Assembly (NCBI GenBank): GCA_963921825.1
Contig: OY997596.1
Location: forward strand, 39,795,932-39,859,931
DNA from: Erodium maritimum
Taxonomy: Eukaryota > Streptophyta > Magnoliopsida > Geraniales > Geraniaceae
DNA: 64,000 bases
Direction of reading: 5' to 3'
Every line of letters starts with the position of its first letter. The stretch's first letter is position 1. A model generated the notes under the pieces. The model was not told the origin of the DNA and searched no databases. It worked only from the letters and a program-made list of their open reading frames with translations. Made by a program: the position numbers and the translations under genes. Shown in pieces: positions 22,101-32,707 of this stretch.

Positions 22101-22755
22101 TTGGGTTCTGATCTTTAGAAGGGAATTAAGGGGCTAGTAAGAAGATCAATTTCTTTTGCTGTGTGATTCAATAAATTCAACCACTCAGCTCAATGATGTT
22201 CCTGATAAAGTGTCTTGGACTGTGGATGCAAGAGGCTTCACTGTCCAGAGAATGTATCAATACTTAGATGAGAATTATGATGAGGATCTGGTGTGGCCAG
22301 ATTTATTATGGGAACCTTTATTACCACCCAAAATTGCTGCATTCATGTGGCTCTTATGCTTGAAAGGTGTACCAACTAAATGTTTCCTTCTTGCTAGGGG
22401 ATTATACAATCAGAACATTTGGTGTCCTTTTTGTAATGAGGAACCAGAGGAACAAGATCACCTCCTTCTAAATTGCAGGTTTACTTGGTCAGTGTGGTGT
22501 TTGGTTCTGACTTGGTGGGGAGTTCAAGCTGCAGGCCCTGAGACAGTGTTGGAATGGTTTGTGGCCTGGAGAGGTTTGGGGCCACTTAGATCATCTACAT
22601 ATTGGAGTTTGCTTGTATCAATTACCATTTGGAGAATCTGGCTGTGTAGGAACAAGTTGATCTTTAACTCTATTAATATGCAGCTAGAGGAGATCCTACA
22701 ACAAATTCAGAATGATTTTATATCAATTGCTATGGGCCAAATTCAATGCTACTAA
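19182..22755 (+). pseudogene. LINE-P ORF2 (endonuclease-RT-zinc finger), inactivated, copy 1
   Basis: It starts MRIVSWNIRGASS. Endonuclease motifs: WNIRG, ESKLS (preceded by an in-frame TAG near 19284), GDFNAILEPS, SRIDRF and SDHKP. RT motifs: GDKSPGPDGF, NDYRPISLIH, FKIDFEKAYDHIH then TAG (20944), and GLRKGCSLS. At about 21216-21230 EISHTLIFIHAG lacks the LQFADD-type residues seen in LINE-B (ISHLQFADDSIFF), a clean 18-bp in-frame loss of the catalytic box. The zinc-binding tail reads CPFCNEEPEEQDHLLLNC (22156-22755). A one-base loss near 19930, absent from the other copy, and a frameshift near 20520 break it further. It is dead as an enzyme. Confidence 0.92.
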
Positions 22756-22924
22756 TTCTTTCTCCTTTGTCTCTTGGATCACAAGCCCTTGGACCTGCTT
22801 CTTGAGGAAGGAAAAGGGTGGTACTGTGGGAAATACACTAATAATTCAATGATCTTTAGTCAATCTTTGGTCTGGTTTGTATCAACAGGCTGGTATTTGT
22901 GACTGCTGAGACTGAAACTCATAT

Positions 22925-22960
22925 GGGGGGCTTAGGGTTGGGTTGGGGGAGGGTTTTGGG
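22925..22960 (+). other. G-quadruplex-capable tract in LINE-P 3' UTR
   Basis: Six G runs of 3-6 bases with loops of 1-4 bases lie on the RNA-sense strand, 170 bp after the ORF2 stop. The tract is conserved at 58114-58149. Folding is predicted from pattern only. Confidence 0.75.
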
Positions 22961-25361
22961 TACTGTGGTGAGTTTGGGGTGAGGTACCTTTTTTAGTATT
23001 AGATCTGTTTTCCTTTTGATGTGGGGGTAGTAACATAGGTTGGCTTTGTATTTTTTGTGTGTGGGTAAAATCACTTTAGGTGGAGAGCTCTTATCTTTGG
23101 CTATTATTTTGTTGGTTACTTACAGGAGTAGTTGTCTTTTTAAACTGGTAGGCTGATTTTGTGACTTCTACAGCTGATTGTTCTATTGGTTGTTGGTTTG
23201 GTGCTGGAATTGCTGCACTAATGTTCTGCAGGGGTTATTTTGGTACAAGACTGAAGTGGTTGCAGTACATTGGGGAGTTAATCAAGTCCATTTTGATGGG
23301 TCATTTGCTGGTTTTTGGTTTGTATTGGCCTTGTACTGAATTGGTAAGGATAGTGTGTAATAGGTTAGAGCAAGTATTTGCTTTTACTTGTAATTTGCTG
23401 GGGTAACTTGGGGTGCAAGTTTACTTAGGTTTTGTTTGATGTTAATGATTGGGCACAAAGATGTGTGATGGATGTAATTTGTGGGGATTAGGTTTCAATC
23501 CTTTACTTGTAATCGGTAACATTTAGGGTTTGTCCCTTGACCATTTTTTTCATTTCAAAAAAATGGTTTATAAAATTTTCAAAATTGCTGATAAAAAAAA
23601 AGACCTCGAGTGTCATATAATGGATGGTAAAATGACGTTTCTTTCCCCTTAAGTATTTGACCTCTATATATTTTATAAGAAACAACAACGAGGGTGCAAT
23701 GGTAATGTTCATTATAAAATGTATAAAAGTCAAATAATTAAGGAACAAACGGCATTTTACCATCAATTATATGACACTTGAGGTCATATGTCTAACAGAA
23801 TGGAAAAAACGGCATTCTACCGTCTATTTTTCCTAACGGAAACGCGTGACCAATAGATAAGGTACCACAAATGTGGTTTTGAAAAGGAGGGTACCATAGT
23901 GTTCGTGACCAATACATAAGGGTAAGTTTCAACATTTAACCCATTAATTTATTCGGTATCATAGAGATAAGAGATAAAGACTTGATTTATCTTACCGAAA
24001 AAAAGTTAGTTTTTTATCTTTTCATTTTTTCCTTTTTGAGTCACAGAGGAGAAATATAATAGAAATCCTTCTTATCCTAAAAGTTGTGTGAACCAATCCT
24101 AGCTATACACTCTTAAGATCCAACATTCACCAGAATTACCCGCTTAGCCTCCTCTTTCCACGGTCAGCGACACGGTCTACAATGATTACAATTAACACAC
24201 TTTTTAAATAAGCAGGCGAAACCCGAATTTAATGAACTTATCGCTTGAACGTAACCCCGACAATGCCGATCACTCCCAAACTTCCCAATTACTCGACATT
24301 GTCAATAATGGGCCCGGAAAGGCCTGATTCGCCCGGCTCGGCGAATCTGCCCGGGATTGGAAAACGCCCTTCCGGGGCTCTGAAAATTCCCGTTTTCGTT
24401 TCTACGGTCTTAGAATAATTCAAGGGTTCCAATGCAATCGACGGAATCAATTTCCGACTTCCGAGCGATTTAATTCTCATTTAAAGTTTCTAAACCCGAA
24501 ATTTCCAACTTTCACAATTTAATTCCATAATTCGTTCCGGGTGTGAATTATCGATTCGGGGATCGTCCAAAACCACCCGAACGCGAAAAACCCGAGGCCC
24601 GGGCAAGTGGGCCCCACACGGCCACAACGGGAAAATTTCCTTTTCGCCCCAAAATGTTCCTAACGAACCCCAAACCTCAACCATTCATCTTTAAACCAAT
24701 CTTAAACAAAACCCAACCTTAAACAAACCGTTTAAACTCAAACCCTAAAATTCAAACTATCAAAACGAGAAAATATTGGGTTCTCACCGTAGGGAATGAC
24801 GAGGGGATGACGAATACGCAAGAACTGAGACGATCCGTCGATAGGATCGTCGGGAAAACACACATCTTCCTCTCTTTTTCCTTCTTCTTCTTCTTCTTCT
24901 CTCCACTTTCTCTCTCTTCCCTCTCTTTCTTTTCTAATGGTCGAGACTTCTCTTACTCTTCCCTTTATTTTGTTTTAAAACTAACACCAAACACTACTTA
25001 TTTACAAACTACCACTCATTTCCTTTTTGTTTTGTTCAAAATAAAAACCACCACCACTTGTATGACAACTGGAAAGTGGGTCCCACCTCTTTACAAAATA
25101 TCTTTGTAGATATTTTTCTGTCATATTCGCGAAATTCGGCCGTTTCGGGCCCCGAACGGATCCATTTTCAAAGAAATTACGAAATTTCACGTGCTACAAG
25201 GAAACGGCCCATCTAAGACCGCTATAACGTCGACTAAGCTTTTTGGATCCAAAACGGACCTCGAACGGGCCAAAACGTCACTCGGTTGACTTTTCCAGCA
25301 AAAAAGTCAACCTTTCCCAAATTGGTCAAAAAGTTTCCCTGAGTTCCCCAAAACTCACTTT

Positions 25362-27030
25362 CCGCGCAGTACCTGCTCCCGTGGATCCGTTTCCCAAACC
25401 GGTTTCTCCTTATACGAAAAATCATCCGTTACCTTGACATCTGCCCACTCAATGACGTGCGAGGGGTCCGCATATACCTCTGCAACTGGGAAACGTGGAT
25501 ATTCCCAAGCTGCGGTGGCAGTGCAAGTCGGTATGCAACTGCTCCCACTCTACTCAAGACCTTGAAAGGCTCGATACACCGCAGGGCTAACCTGCCTCCG
25601 CCGCGGTTGAAACGCACCAGTCCACCTTTCGGACTCACCTCCAGGGATACATGGTCACCGACTGCTGACTCGAGAGGTCGGTGCCGTCTGTCAGCATAGC
25701 TCCTGCCGACTCTACGCGGTCTTCTACTGCTCACGCTTCGGCACGACCGACTCAGCTGTCTCTCGGTCCAGTTCTAGACCCAGTGAACCCTCATTCCTCA
25801 CTTCCGACCCGCACACGGGTGACCGACACGGCCTAGCATACAACGCTCCGAACGGTGCCATCCTGATATTGGCCTGAAAGCTGTTGTTGTAGGCGAACTC
25901 GGCTAACCGCTCACGAAATCCATCGTGACGTGCCCCCATTTCCACTGTGCAACACGCAGTGGTTGCAATAATCCAGCGGGACGCTGTTGTTCGGCTCTCA
26001 CCTGCTGACGAGTGAGGCACCGCGATACTAACTCCACAACCGCTCTCCGCATCCCGCTCCACTAGATATGCCGCCTGATGTCGCGCTCCTCTTAGTGCTA
26101 CCTACGTGCACTGTCGAACGCGAATGATGCGACTCTCGCAGCTCGTCGCCTCCACCGTTACGCGGTACGAACAAACCTCCGCGATACCGTAACTCCCAAT
26201 TAGCACGACGATCCCAGCCCCCGGTGTCAACACCGCCGGAAACTCTCTCCCGGATCTCTATCGTCTCGACATCCACCGACTGTGCCTTTATCCCCCGGCC
26301 AAGCAGGGTGGGCTGAGCCACCAAGAAGCACATGGCCACACCACCAGTAACCACCTCTAGCTCAAGCCCAAACGTGCCCAGTTCCCCCATCATGTCCCAC
26401 TCTCGGACTGATATGCTAGCAAGACTCGGGACCGACTTCCTACTCAGGGCGTCGGCAACCATGTTCGCCTTACCCGGATGGTAGTGTAGCTCAAAGCCGT
26501 ACTCCTCAAGTAGTTCCATCCATCACTGCTGGCGCATGTTCAGGTCTCGTTGGGAAATGATGTACTTGAGGCTCTTGTGATCCGAGAACACTTGAAATCG
26601 CTCGCCATACAAATAATACCTCCAGCCCCTCAACGCGAACACGACTGCTGCTAATTTCAAGTCATGGGTAGGATAGTTGCGCTCGTGTGTCTTCAACTGC
26701 CTGGAGCCATAAGCAACAACTATACCCGACTGCATCAGTACACAACCCAGTCCTTCCCCAGACGCGTCACAATAGACCTCATACCCGACCCCGCACTCTG
26801 GCACTATCAACACTGGAGCGTAGTCAGACGAGCCTTCGGCTCCGTGAATGCACGTTCACAATCCTCTGTCCATACTAACACGACTCCCTCGCGCGTCAAA
26901 AGAGTCATAGGCGCGGCTAGACGCGCAAAGTCCTGGACGAATCGCCGATAATATCCTGCCAGCCCCAAGAAGCTGCGGATCTCAAAGACGCTCGTGGGCT
27001 ACGCCCACTTCAAAACCGCATCGATCTTCG
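25362..27030 (-). pseudogene. Gypsy pol remnant (RT thumb, RNase H, integrase), copy 1
   Basis: On the minus strand, from 27030: AKIDAVLKW, a TAG, then PTSVFEIRSFLGLAGYYRR of the Gypsy RT thumb. Next is RNase H ([20 protein letters not shown] with SDHKSLKYI, 26523-26813), and a tether with HYHPGKANMVADALSRKS (26028-26519). An integrase end follows (AEFAYNNSFQANIRMAPFGA, 25724-26062), then a GPY/F-like tail (RCIEPFKVLSRVGAVAYRLALP, 25429-25734). The integrase core is scrambled by frameshifts. Protease and the RT palm are missing. The order RT-RNase H-integrase and the tail type point to a chromovirus-like Gypsy. The 3' end of pol is deleted here. Confidence 0.9.
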
Positions 27031-27257
27031 CCGGAAGGGCCTCATATACTTCCGCAAGAGTTAGTTCATCGCGGCTCAATAATACGGTATCTCGGAAATT
27101 TGCAAAAGAACTAGGCAATGAACATAAGAGTAGTAGACCTAGATCTTCATCGTCATACTTTATCTCAATAGAATGCGAATCAGAAACGATCTCCCTAAAG
27201 ACCGCTAGGTGATCGAGTATAGAACCACCATCTTGCAGCTTGTGCATGAACAACTTC
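27031..27257 (-). pseudogene. Copia gag fragment fused in frame to Gypsy pol, copy 1
   Basis: The minus-strand frame from 27253 reads MHKLQDGGSILDHLAVF, then YDDEDLGLLLLCSLPSSF, ANFRDTVLL and LTLAEVYEAL. This is the conserved gag (UBN2-type) tract of plant Copia elements. It passes without a stop into PAKIDAVLKW of the Gypsy RT at about 27030. Its upstream part is cut at 27257 by the LTR of element B. It is too short to function. The frame-true join suggests template switching or a chance in-frame rearrangement. Confidence 0.8.
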
Positions 27258-29740
27258 TGTCACACCCAAATCCGGTTTTGACCGGACTCGAGACAGGAAC
27301 TTAAAACAATAAATAAAAGCGGTAAAATACAATAGGTAATTCTCGAAAAGTGATAATAAATCAAACGTAAGAGTTAACAGCTCATAAAACCGATACACGA
27401 AGTTTAGTTCAAAAACAACTGCACGTCTCTATACCTACTAGCCTAGGACCCTCGCCAGCTCCCAAGCTCAGTTGTGTCCTGCTAGCAAAAATCCCGCTCA
27501 ACACCTAAAAATCAACAATGTAAGGGGTGAGCTTTCACACACTAGAGAAAGTAGTACAGGTAATGAACATCGGCTCACCACCACGAGTAACCGTCCAATT
27601 AGGGCATACTAGTACATCACAACTAACGGCTAAAATGGGGTTCACAGTCAAACGTATAACACACTCATACTATCGCTTTTCACACAACAAAACGTTAACC
27701 AAACATCACACGTATCACCCATAACGCAACCAGAACACGTCCCGTACCGTAGTCCTCGTACCACAACATACTATATCGGAAAGTCATCGTACCATCTCAG
27801 ACAGCCCCTCGGTCCAGAGGAAACACATGCGTCGGGAGATCGGAAACGTTCCCTAGGAACGCATCTCATCGGAGGGCCCAAAAATGTCCCCAAGGGACTA
27901 TAGATCATCGGGGTAGAACACGACCCGTAGGTCCAACCACGACCCGTAGGTCTAATCACGAACTTAGTACAACCATTTCCAACGTCTCCGGCTATCACAG
28001 CCCAATCCATTTATGTCGTACCGGATCACGAAGCCTCGGTCCCGACACCTTCCCGTCATGTAGAATCGGGGTAACATCCCAGAACGAAAATCCCTCAGTC
28101 GCGTGTCTTCCTGTCACGTAGAATCAAGGCCTCACACAGACTTGACCGTCACTTACCTCGGTCGTACACCTTCCCGTCACGAAGAATCGGCTTAACCGAT
28201 ATCAAATCCCCAACCATTCCACAGTTCAACATATCAAATAAACAGGAAATAACCACTCAAGTCATCAACATGCATCACTAGTTCAATTTTACTCGTTTTC
28301 ATATTCGTTATTTATTATCTGTTCAAACAACACAAAGCACACCAGCAGATACACTCAGCAAACAATCCTACAGGCACGACATGGCCCGAATCTACCAGCA
28401 CGGCAATTCCCAAGACAAAATCGTAAATGTTCACAGTTTATACGTCTACGCTAGTTGTTCACATCCTACATTCAAAACTATGATCTTTCCAGTTTTATTA
28501 TTATTACCTAGCATGCATACGAGTAACTTTCCGTAATTAAACCAGTATTCGCTACTTTCCCTACCTCAAGACGAACCGACAGCTACGTCTCCTAGATGCT
28601 GATGTCCTGGCCTAACTCCGGTCTTCTCGGGCGAAGTCCACGACTGGTTTTAACAGGCAAAACTTTACAATCAGTTCCGATAAAGCCCAATTTAAATTCA
28701 ACATTTTCCTTTGAAACTCGAAACGGGATTAAAAGATGAATCGGGTTCGAGTACCCGAACCCCGAGCATAGAATCCTATGCACGTATCCCGAGATACGGT
28801 TCCCATGCACAGATCTCGAGGCACTGGTTTCGAGGCACGCTTCCCGAGGTACATGTTTCGTGGCACGATTCCTGAATTAAGGGTTTGTGGCACGAATCCC
28901 GAGGTATGGGGTTTGTGGCAACATTCCCGAGGCACCCGATTCAGCGTTCCACTTTTATCCTGTTCTAAGTCTGATTTAAACGTACAGCTTAAACGTCCGA
29001 TTGTCCCAATTCCGTTCAATAGTTCAAGCCGAAATTCAATTAAATCTGAAATCAAATCCCTTTTTTAAAATTAACTCTGATTTTATTTAAATTGCACTTC
29101 TTTTATGATCTTTTAACAACTCTGTGATTCAAGTCCAGCTTTGTCCAGATTTTCAGATTTTTCCAGAATCAAACACGCTCTGGATCAAAACAACAAAAAC
29201 AAAAAAGAAGAAGGGAGAGGGAGAGGGTTGTAAACCAGCCAGCCACTGGCGGAGATGCCGGCGACCAAAACTCACGGTGGTTGGGAACTCATCGTAGGGG
29301 AAAAGAGGACGGCGGCGGGGAAATAGAACACAACGAAGGTAAACGCCTGAGATCCGGACGAAACCGGCGAGAACTCACCAGATATGGCGAGCGCCGGCGA
29401 GCTCGTCTCGGTTAGACGTGCACGGTGACGGCGGAGGGGGTTTGGCTACGCCTTGGTGAGGGAGACGCGAGGAGAAGAAGAAGAGGAGGAGTTTGGGGTC
29501 GACGGGCGTGGTTTAGGCGGACGACGACGCATGAGGAGAGAGGGAATACGAGGTTGAAGCGAGAGTGGGAGAGGAGGGACGGTGGTGGCCGGTGGCGTGA
29601 GGGGAGGACGAAGTATGGAAGGCGAGGCGCGGGTGAGGGTTTGGGAGAGGGAAGATGGAGGCACTCGAGGAGAGAGGGGAGGAATAAGGGTCTGAAACCT
29701 TATCTCTGATACACCGTCCCGTTGCAGCCCAAGACCTGCT
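27258..29740 (-). repeat. Element B, 3' LTR (left), right end uncertain
   Basis: It starts TGTCACACCC at 27258 and matches 33902-36518 over most of its length. A stretch of about 420 bp present in the right LTR (34817-35239) is absent here at about 28190. The right edge is not certain: homology with the truncated partner ends near 29480, and a CA end is possible at 29713. The purine-rich, arginine-coding ORFs at 29425-29767 show no domain and lie in LTR sequence. Confidence 0.75.
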
Positions 29741-31550
29741 GGTGTTGTAATAACCACTTCTGGTCAACGTCAGTCAAACCTGCGAAAAACAGGAAAATTT
29801 AAAATTTTTTAAGACAGACACTTAACTTAACTTAAATTGACCCCTAGGGTCATGCCGGACTTAAGTTGACCCCGTTATCGACTAAAATGAGTTACGGGGG
29901 ACTTAGGGCAACTTTCTGGTCATTTTGGGAAAGATTGATTTTTCGTTGGAAAAGTCACCCGAGCGACGTTTTGGTCCATTCGAGGACCGTTTTGGACCCG
30001 AAAAGCTTAGCCGTCGTCGTAGCGGTCTTAGTTGGGCCGTTTCCTTGAAGCCCGTCCAGTTTAAATTTTTTTTGGGAAAAGTGCCCGTTCGGGGCCCGAA
30101 ACGTCCGTTTTTCGCGAATCTGATTGGAAAATATCAACTAGATATTTTCCAAAAGGTTTGGGACCCACCTTGACACTTGTCAATTATATGGTGGTGTAAT
30201 TTTTGGAGGGAAAAGGTGTGGTTGGGAAGTGTTGGCCGAAACACATGGTAAAAGGGGGGAAGTTGGAGTTAGTTGTTTTTGTTTTAAAAATTAGAAAGAG
30301 GAAGAGAGGTTTTAGAGAGAGAAGGGGAAGAAGAAGAAGAGAGAAGAAGAAAGGTGGAGCTAGGGTTTGTGATCGAGCCCTTGGATCGTCTTGAAGCAAA
30401 GATCAATCCCGTTCCCCTCATTCTCCTCTACGGTAATACCCGAACCGATTCTCGTTTCGATTATTTTCAAGAGCTAGGGTTTGGTTATAAAATTTGGTTT
30501 AGGGTTGTGTAGAGATTAGAGAGGTGTTGGAGACGTTTTAGAGGTGTTTGGGAGAGAAATTTCACGTTTTCCGGTGACCGGAGGCTCGGGAGGAGCTCCG
30601 GCCACCGTGGGTGGTGGCCGGCCGGCCATGTGGTGGCTGGCCGGAGGTGGCAGCAGCCACCACTTGGTGGCCGAGCCCCTCCCTCAAACCCTAGGGCACG
30701 GCCAAGCCCTTTGGGTGGGGGCCCACGTGCTCGGTTGTTCGTGTTTTAATTACTCGGGTAGTTTAAAACGTTCCCCGGACCATCTATCCCAAACCAAATC
30801 GAATTTTGGAATTAAATTGGGGAAGTTGTAATTAACGGGTTTTGGGAAACTTTAAACGTTAATTAATTGATTTAGAAGTCGGAATTCGATTCCGTCAAGT
30901 GCGTTGAGTTCCTTGATTTATTCTAAGACCGTAGAAACGAAAACGGGGGCTTTTGGAGCCCCGGAAGGCAATTAACCAAAACCGGGCAGATTCGCCATGT
31001 CGGGCGAATCTGGCCCTTACGGGTCCTTTTTCGGCAATATCGAATAATTGGGAAGTTTGGGAGTGACCGACATTGTCGGGGTTACGTTTGGGCGTTAAGT
31101 ATGTAAATTTTTGGTTTATTCGTACTAGTTTAAAAGTACTTTAAATTTGTGTTCTTTTAGATCGTGCTACGGACCGAGGCAAGGGGAAGATCGGCGAGTG
31201 ACTGAGTGTGCTTCGGGTGTTGTTGGAGCGCTTTTGGGATTGTATACGAGGTAGGGAAAAGTAGCCGGATCTCGGCCCTGATTAGGGAACGTTAATAGTA
31301 GAATTGCATGTGACACCGGGGTGTCGTGGGTTGAGTACATTTATTTAATTATTAGAAAAGCATGATACGGGATTGTAGCGTTCAAGAGAAAAGCATGTGA
31401 CACTTAGTAGTGTCGTAGGAACAGAGAACTTAGCGATAATTGAATTACTGGAGGCATATGATCACGCCCGGAGGTTGTTTGTGAAACTAGTGATTTTAAG
31501 ACCGTTGGAGGCATCGAGTATGCCGGAGGTTGTCGTGCGTTTTATTTAAT

Positions 31551-31698
31551 TGTTGAGTTTGGGTGGCCTTGAGAGCCCGTATTTAATTGTTGAGTTTGGG
31601 TGGCCTTGAGAGCCCGTATTTAATTGTTGAGTTTGGGTGGCCTTCAGAGCCCGTATTTAATTGTTGAGTCGGGGTGGCCATGAGAGCCGTGTATTTAA
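31551..31698. repeat. 37-bp minisatellite in the solo Gypsy LTR
   Basis: About four tandem copies of a 37-bp unit containing TGTTGAGTTTGGGTGGCCTT. The first two are perfect and the last diverges. Confidence 0.88.
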
Positions 31699-31834
31699 TT
31701 TGGTGTCTTGAGTGGCAGCGAGTGCCCGTGGGGTTGTTGAACCCGAGTCTCGACTGTTGAGGTGTCTTGAGTGGCCTTGAGTGCCTATGTGATTGAACTT
31801 GCCTGTGATTGTGATTGTGGTTACCTGGGGTGGT

Positions 31835-32122
31835 GAGTTCTAAAGGTCGACAGCCTGATCCGACTTAGTGTCGATGAATTGCGAGTTCTAAAGGTCGACA
31901 GCCTGATCCGACTTAGTGTCGATGAATTGCGAGTTTTAAAGGTCGACAGCCTGATCCGACTTAGTGTCGATGAATTGCGAGTTCTAAAGGTCGACAGCCT
32001 GATCCGACTTAGTGTCGATGAATTGCGAGTTTTAAAGGTCGACAGCCTGATCCGACTTAGTGTCGAGGAATTGCGAGTTTGAAAGGTCGACAGCCTGATC
32101 CGACTTCGTGTCGAGGAATTGC
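31835..32122. repeat. 48-bp minisatellite in the solo Gypsy LTR
   Basis: Six units with starts at 31835, 31883, 31931, 31979, 32027 and 32075, containing GGTCGACAGCCTGATCCGAC. The period is a multiple of three, so one frame stays open as a 16-residue repeat (LKVDSLIRLSVDELRV). No protein role is claimed. Confidence 0.92.
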
Positions 32123-32707
32123 GATAGGTCGAACCCTGACCTGATTGAGATTGGTTACTGAGCAGCTGGTGTGCGATCCTTTGTGATCTTGTTTGGTGTT
32201 GTGTCGTTTCGTTCGAGTCCTTGAGGAGGTCGTCGATAGTTGTGTCGGGTCTACACTGTTTTTATCGAGTGTCGAGTCTGTTGAGGAAGGTGACGGGTTG
32301 TGGGTCAGTTGAGTACTTGAGTTGGGGACTGTAGTCCCGGCGTTGGGTTTGGTTTTAGTGTTACTGGCTTTTTCTGCTAATTATGCCATAGTCAGTCTGT
32401 TATCCGTGGAGGTGAGCGAACGCTCACCCCTAGCTGCTTTTCCTACAGGTACTGATCACCGGACGGACTAGGTTAGCTCTTGAAGTTCATGGAGCTTGGA
32501 GCGGAGTCTGGTCTTTACTTTTGTTGAGTCTAGTGACGGATGTTGTACCTTGTCCACTTGTAGGGACGTTTTTGTATTGTAAATACTATTATTTTGAGAA
32601 GTAAATGGAAATGTCAAAGCTTTTATTGAAAACAGGTTTCAAGTGTTCATGTTTTTAAAAGTTCGCGTCCCGAGTTCGGTTCGCTGAAATTGGGGCGTGA
32701 CAGGTGT

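Larger units (their letters stand above)
18798..23601 (+). mobile_element. LINE-P, 5'-truncated L1-type LINE (copy 1)
   Basis: It begins inside ORF1, runs through ORF2 (19182-22755) and an 850-bp 3' UTR, and ends in nine As (23593-23601). Removing it rejoins the arm of the host MITE (CATATG to ACCTCGAG), which sets its limits. No target duplication is visible, so insertion may have deleted or only blunted the target. Its sequence differs from LINE-B; the two are separate families. Confidence 0.87.
18680..23942. mobile_element. Fold-back Mutator-like MITE split by a LINE (copy 1)
   Basis: The ends are inverted: the first 41 bases from 18680 (GGGTTAAATGTTGAAACTTA...) are the exact reverse complement of the bases ending at 23942. 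Weaker inverted identity continues inward for over 100 bp, around TTCCGTTAGGAAAAAT. Nine-base flanks, ATTAACTTA (18671-18679) and ATTAATTTA (23943-23951), agree at 8 of 9, the Mutator-type duplication length. The MITE proper is about 460 bp (18680-18797 and 23602-23942), with a further inner inverted repeat at about 23602-23640 and 23748-23786. It carries no transposase. A 4.8-kb LINE sits in one arm. Confidence 0.8.
14804..25357 (-). repeat. Gypsy LTR 'A', copy 1, expanded by nested insertions and truncated at its U3 end
   Basis: It starts with a one-base variant of TGTCACGCCCC, the LTR end shared with the solo LTR at 29746-32702 (antisense) and with element B. Blocks at 14804-17140 and about 24110-25357 match the two halves of that solo LTR, for example GGCTACTTTTCCCTACCTC near 17110 and CCCGACAATGCCGATCACTC near 24256. 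The 7 kb between is inserted DNA. The pol remnant to its right is on the minus strand, so this is the 3' LTR. The U3 end, polypurine tract and pol terminus are deleted at 25358-25361 but present in the other copy at 60557-60848. Confidence 0.85.
1..28506 (+). repeat. Left copy of a large direct segmental duplication
   Basis: This stretch recurs in the same order and orientation at 43636-64000. The position offset is 43635 before the Copia insertion (225-8664). It is 35190 just after it, then 35188, about 35491 after a 296-bp deletion, and 35494 near the end. The copies share every nested insertion except the Copia element and differ by scattered substitutions and small indels. The left edge of this copy lies outside the window. 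The two copies may be a true tandem duplication or two haplotypes placed in series by an assembler; the sequence alone cannot decide. Confidence 0.93.
29746..32702 (+). mobile_element. Solo Gypsy LTR nested in element B
   Basis: A 2957-bp LTR starting TGTAATAACC and ending GGGGCGTGACA, with a perfect GGTGT duplication at 29741-29745 and 32703-32707. It is related to LTR A throughout but in the opposite orientation, and has no internal region. It arose by recombination between the two LTRs of a full element after insertion into B. It includes a GA-rich tract (30296-30355) and two minisatellites. Confidence 0.92.

Noticed and set aside
29425-29767. Arginine-rich and proline/serine-rich ORFs
   Set aside because: Overlapping frames in a purine-rich LTR stretch of element B; no start context or domain.
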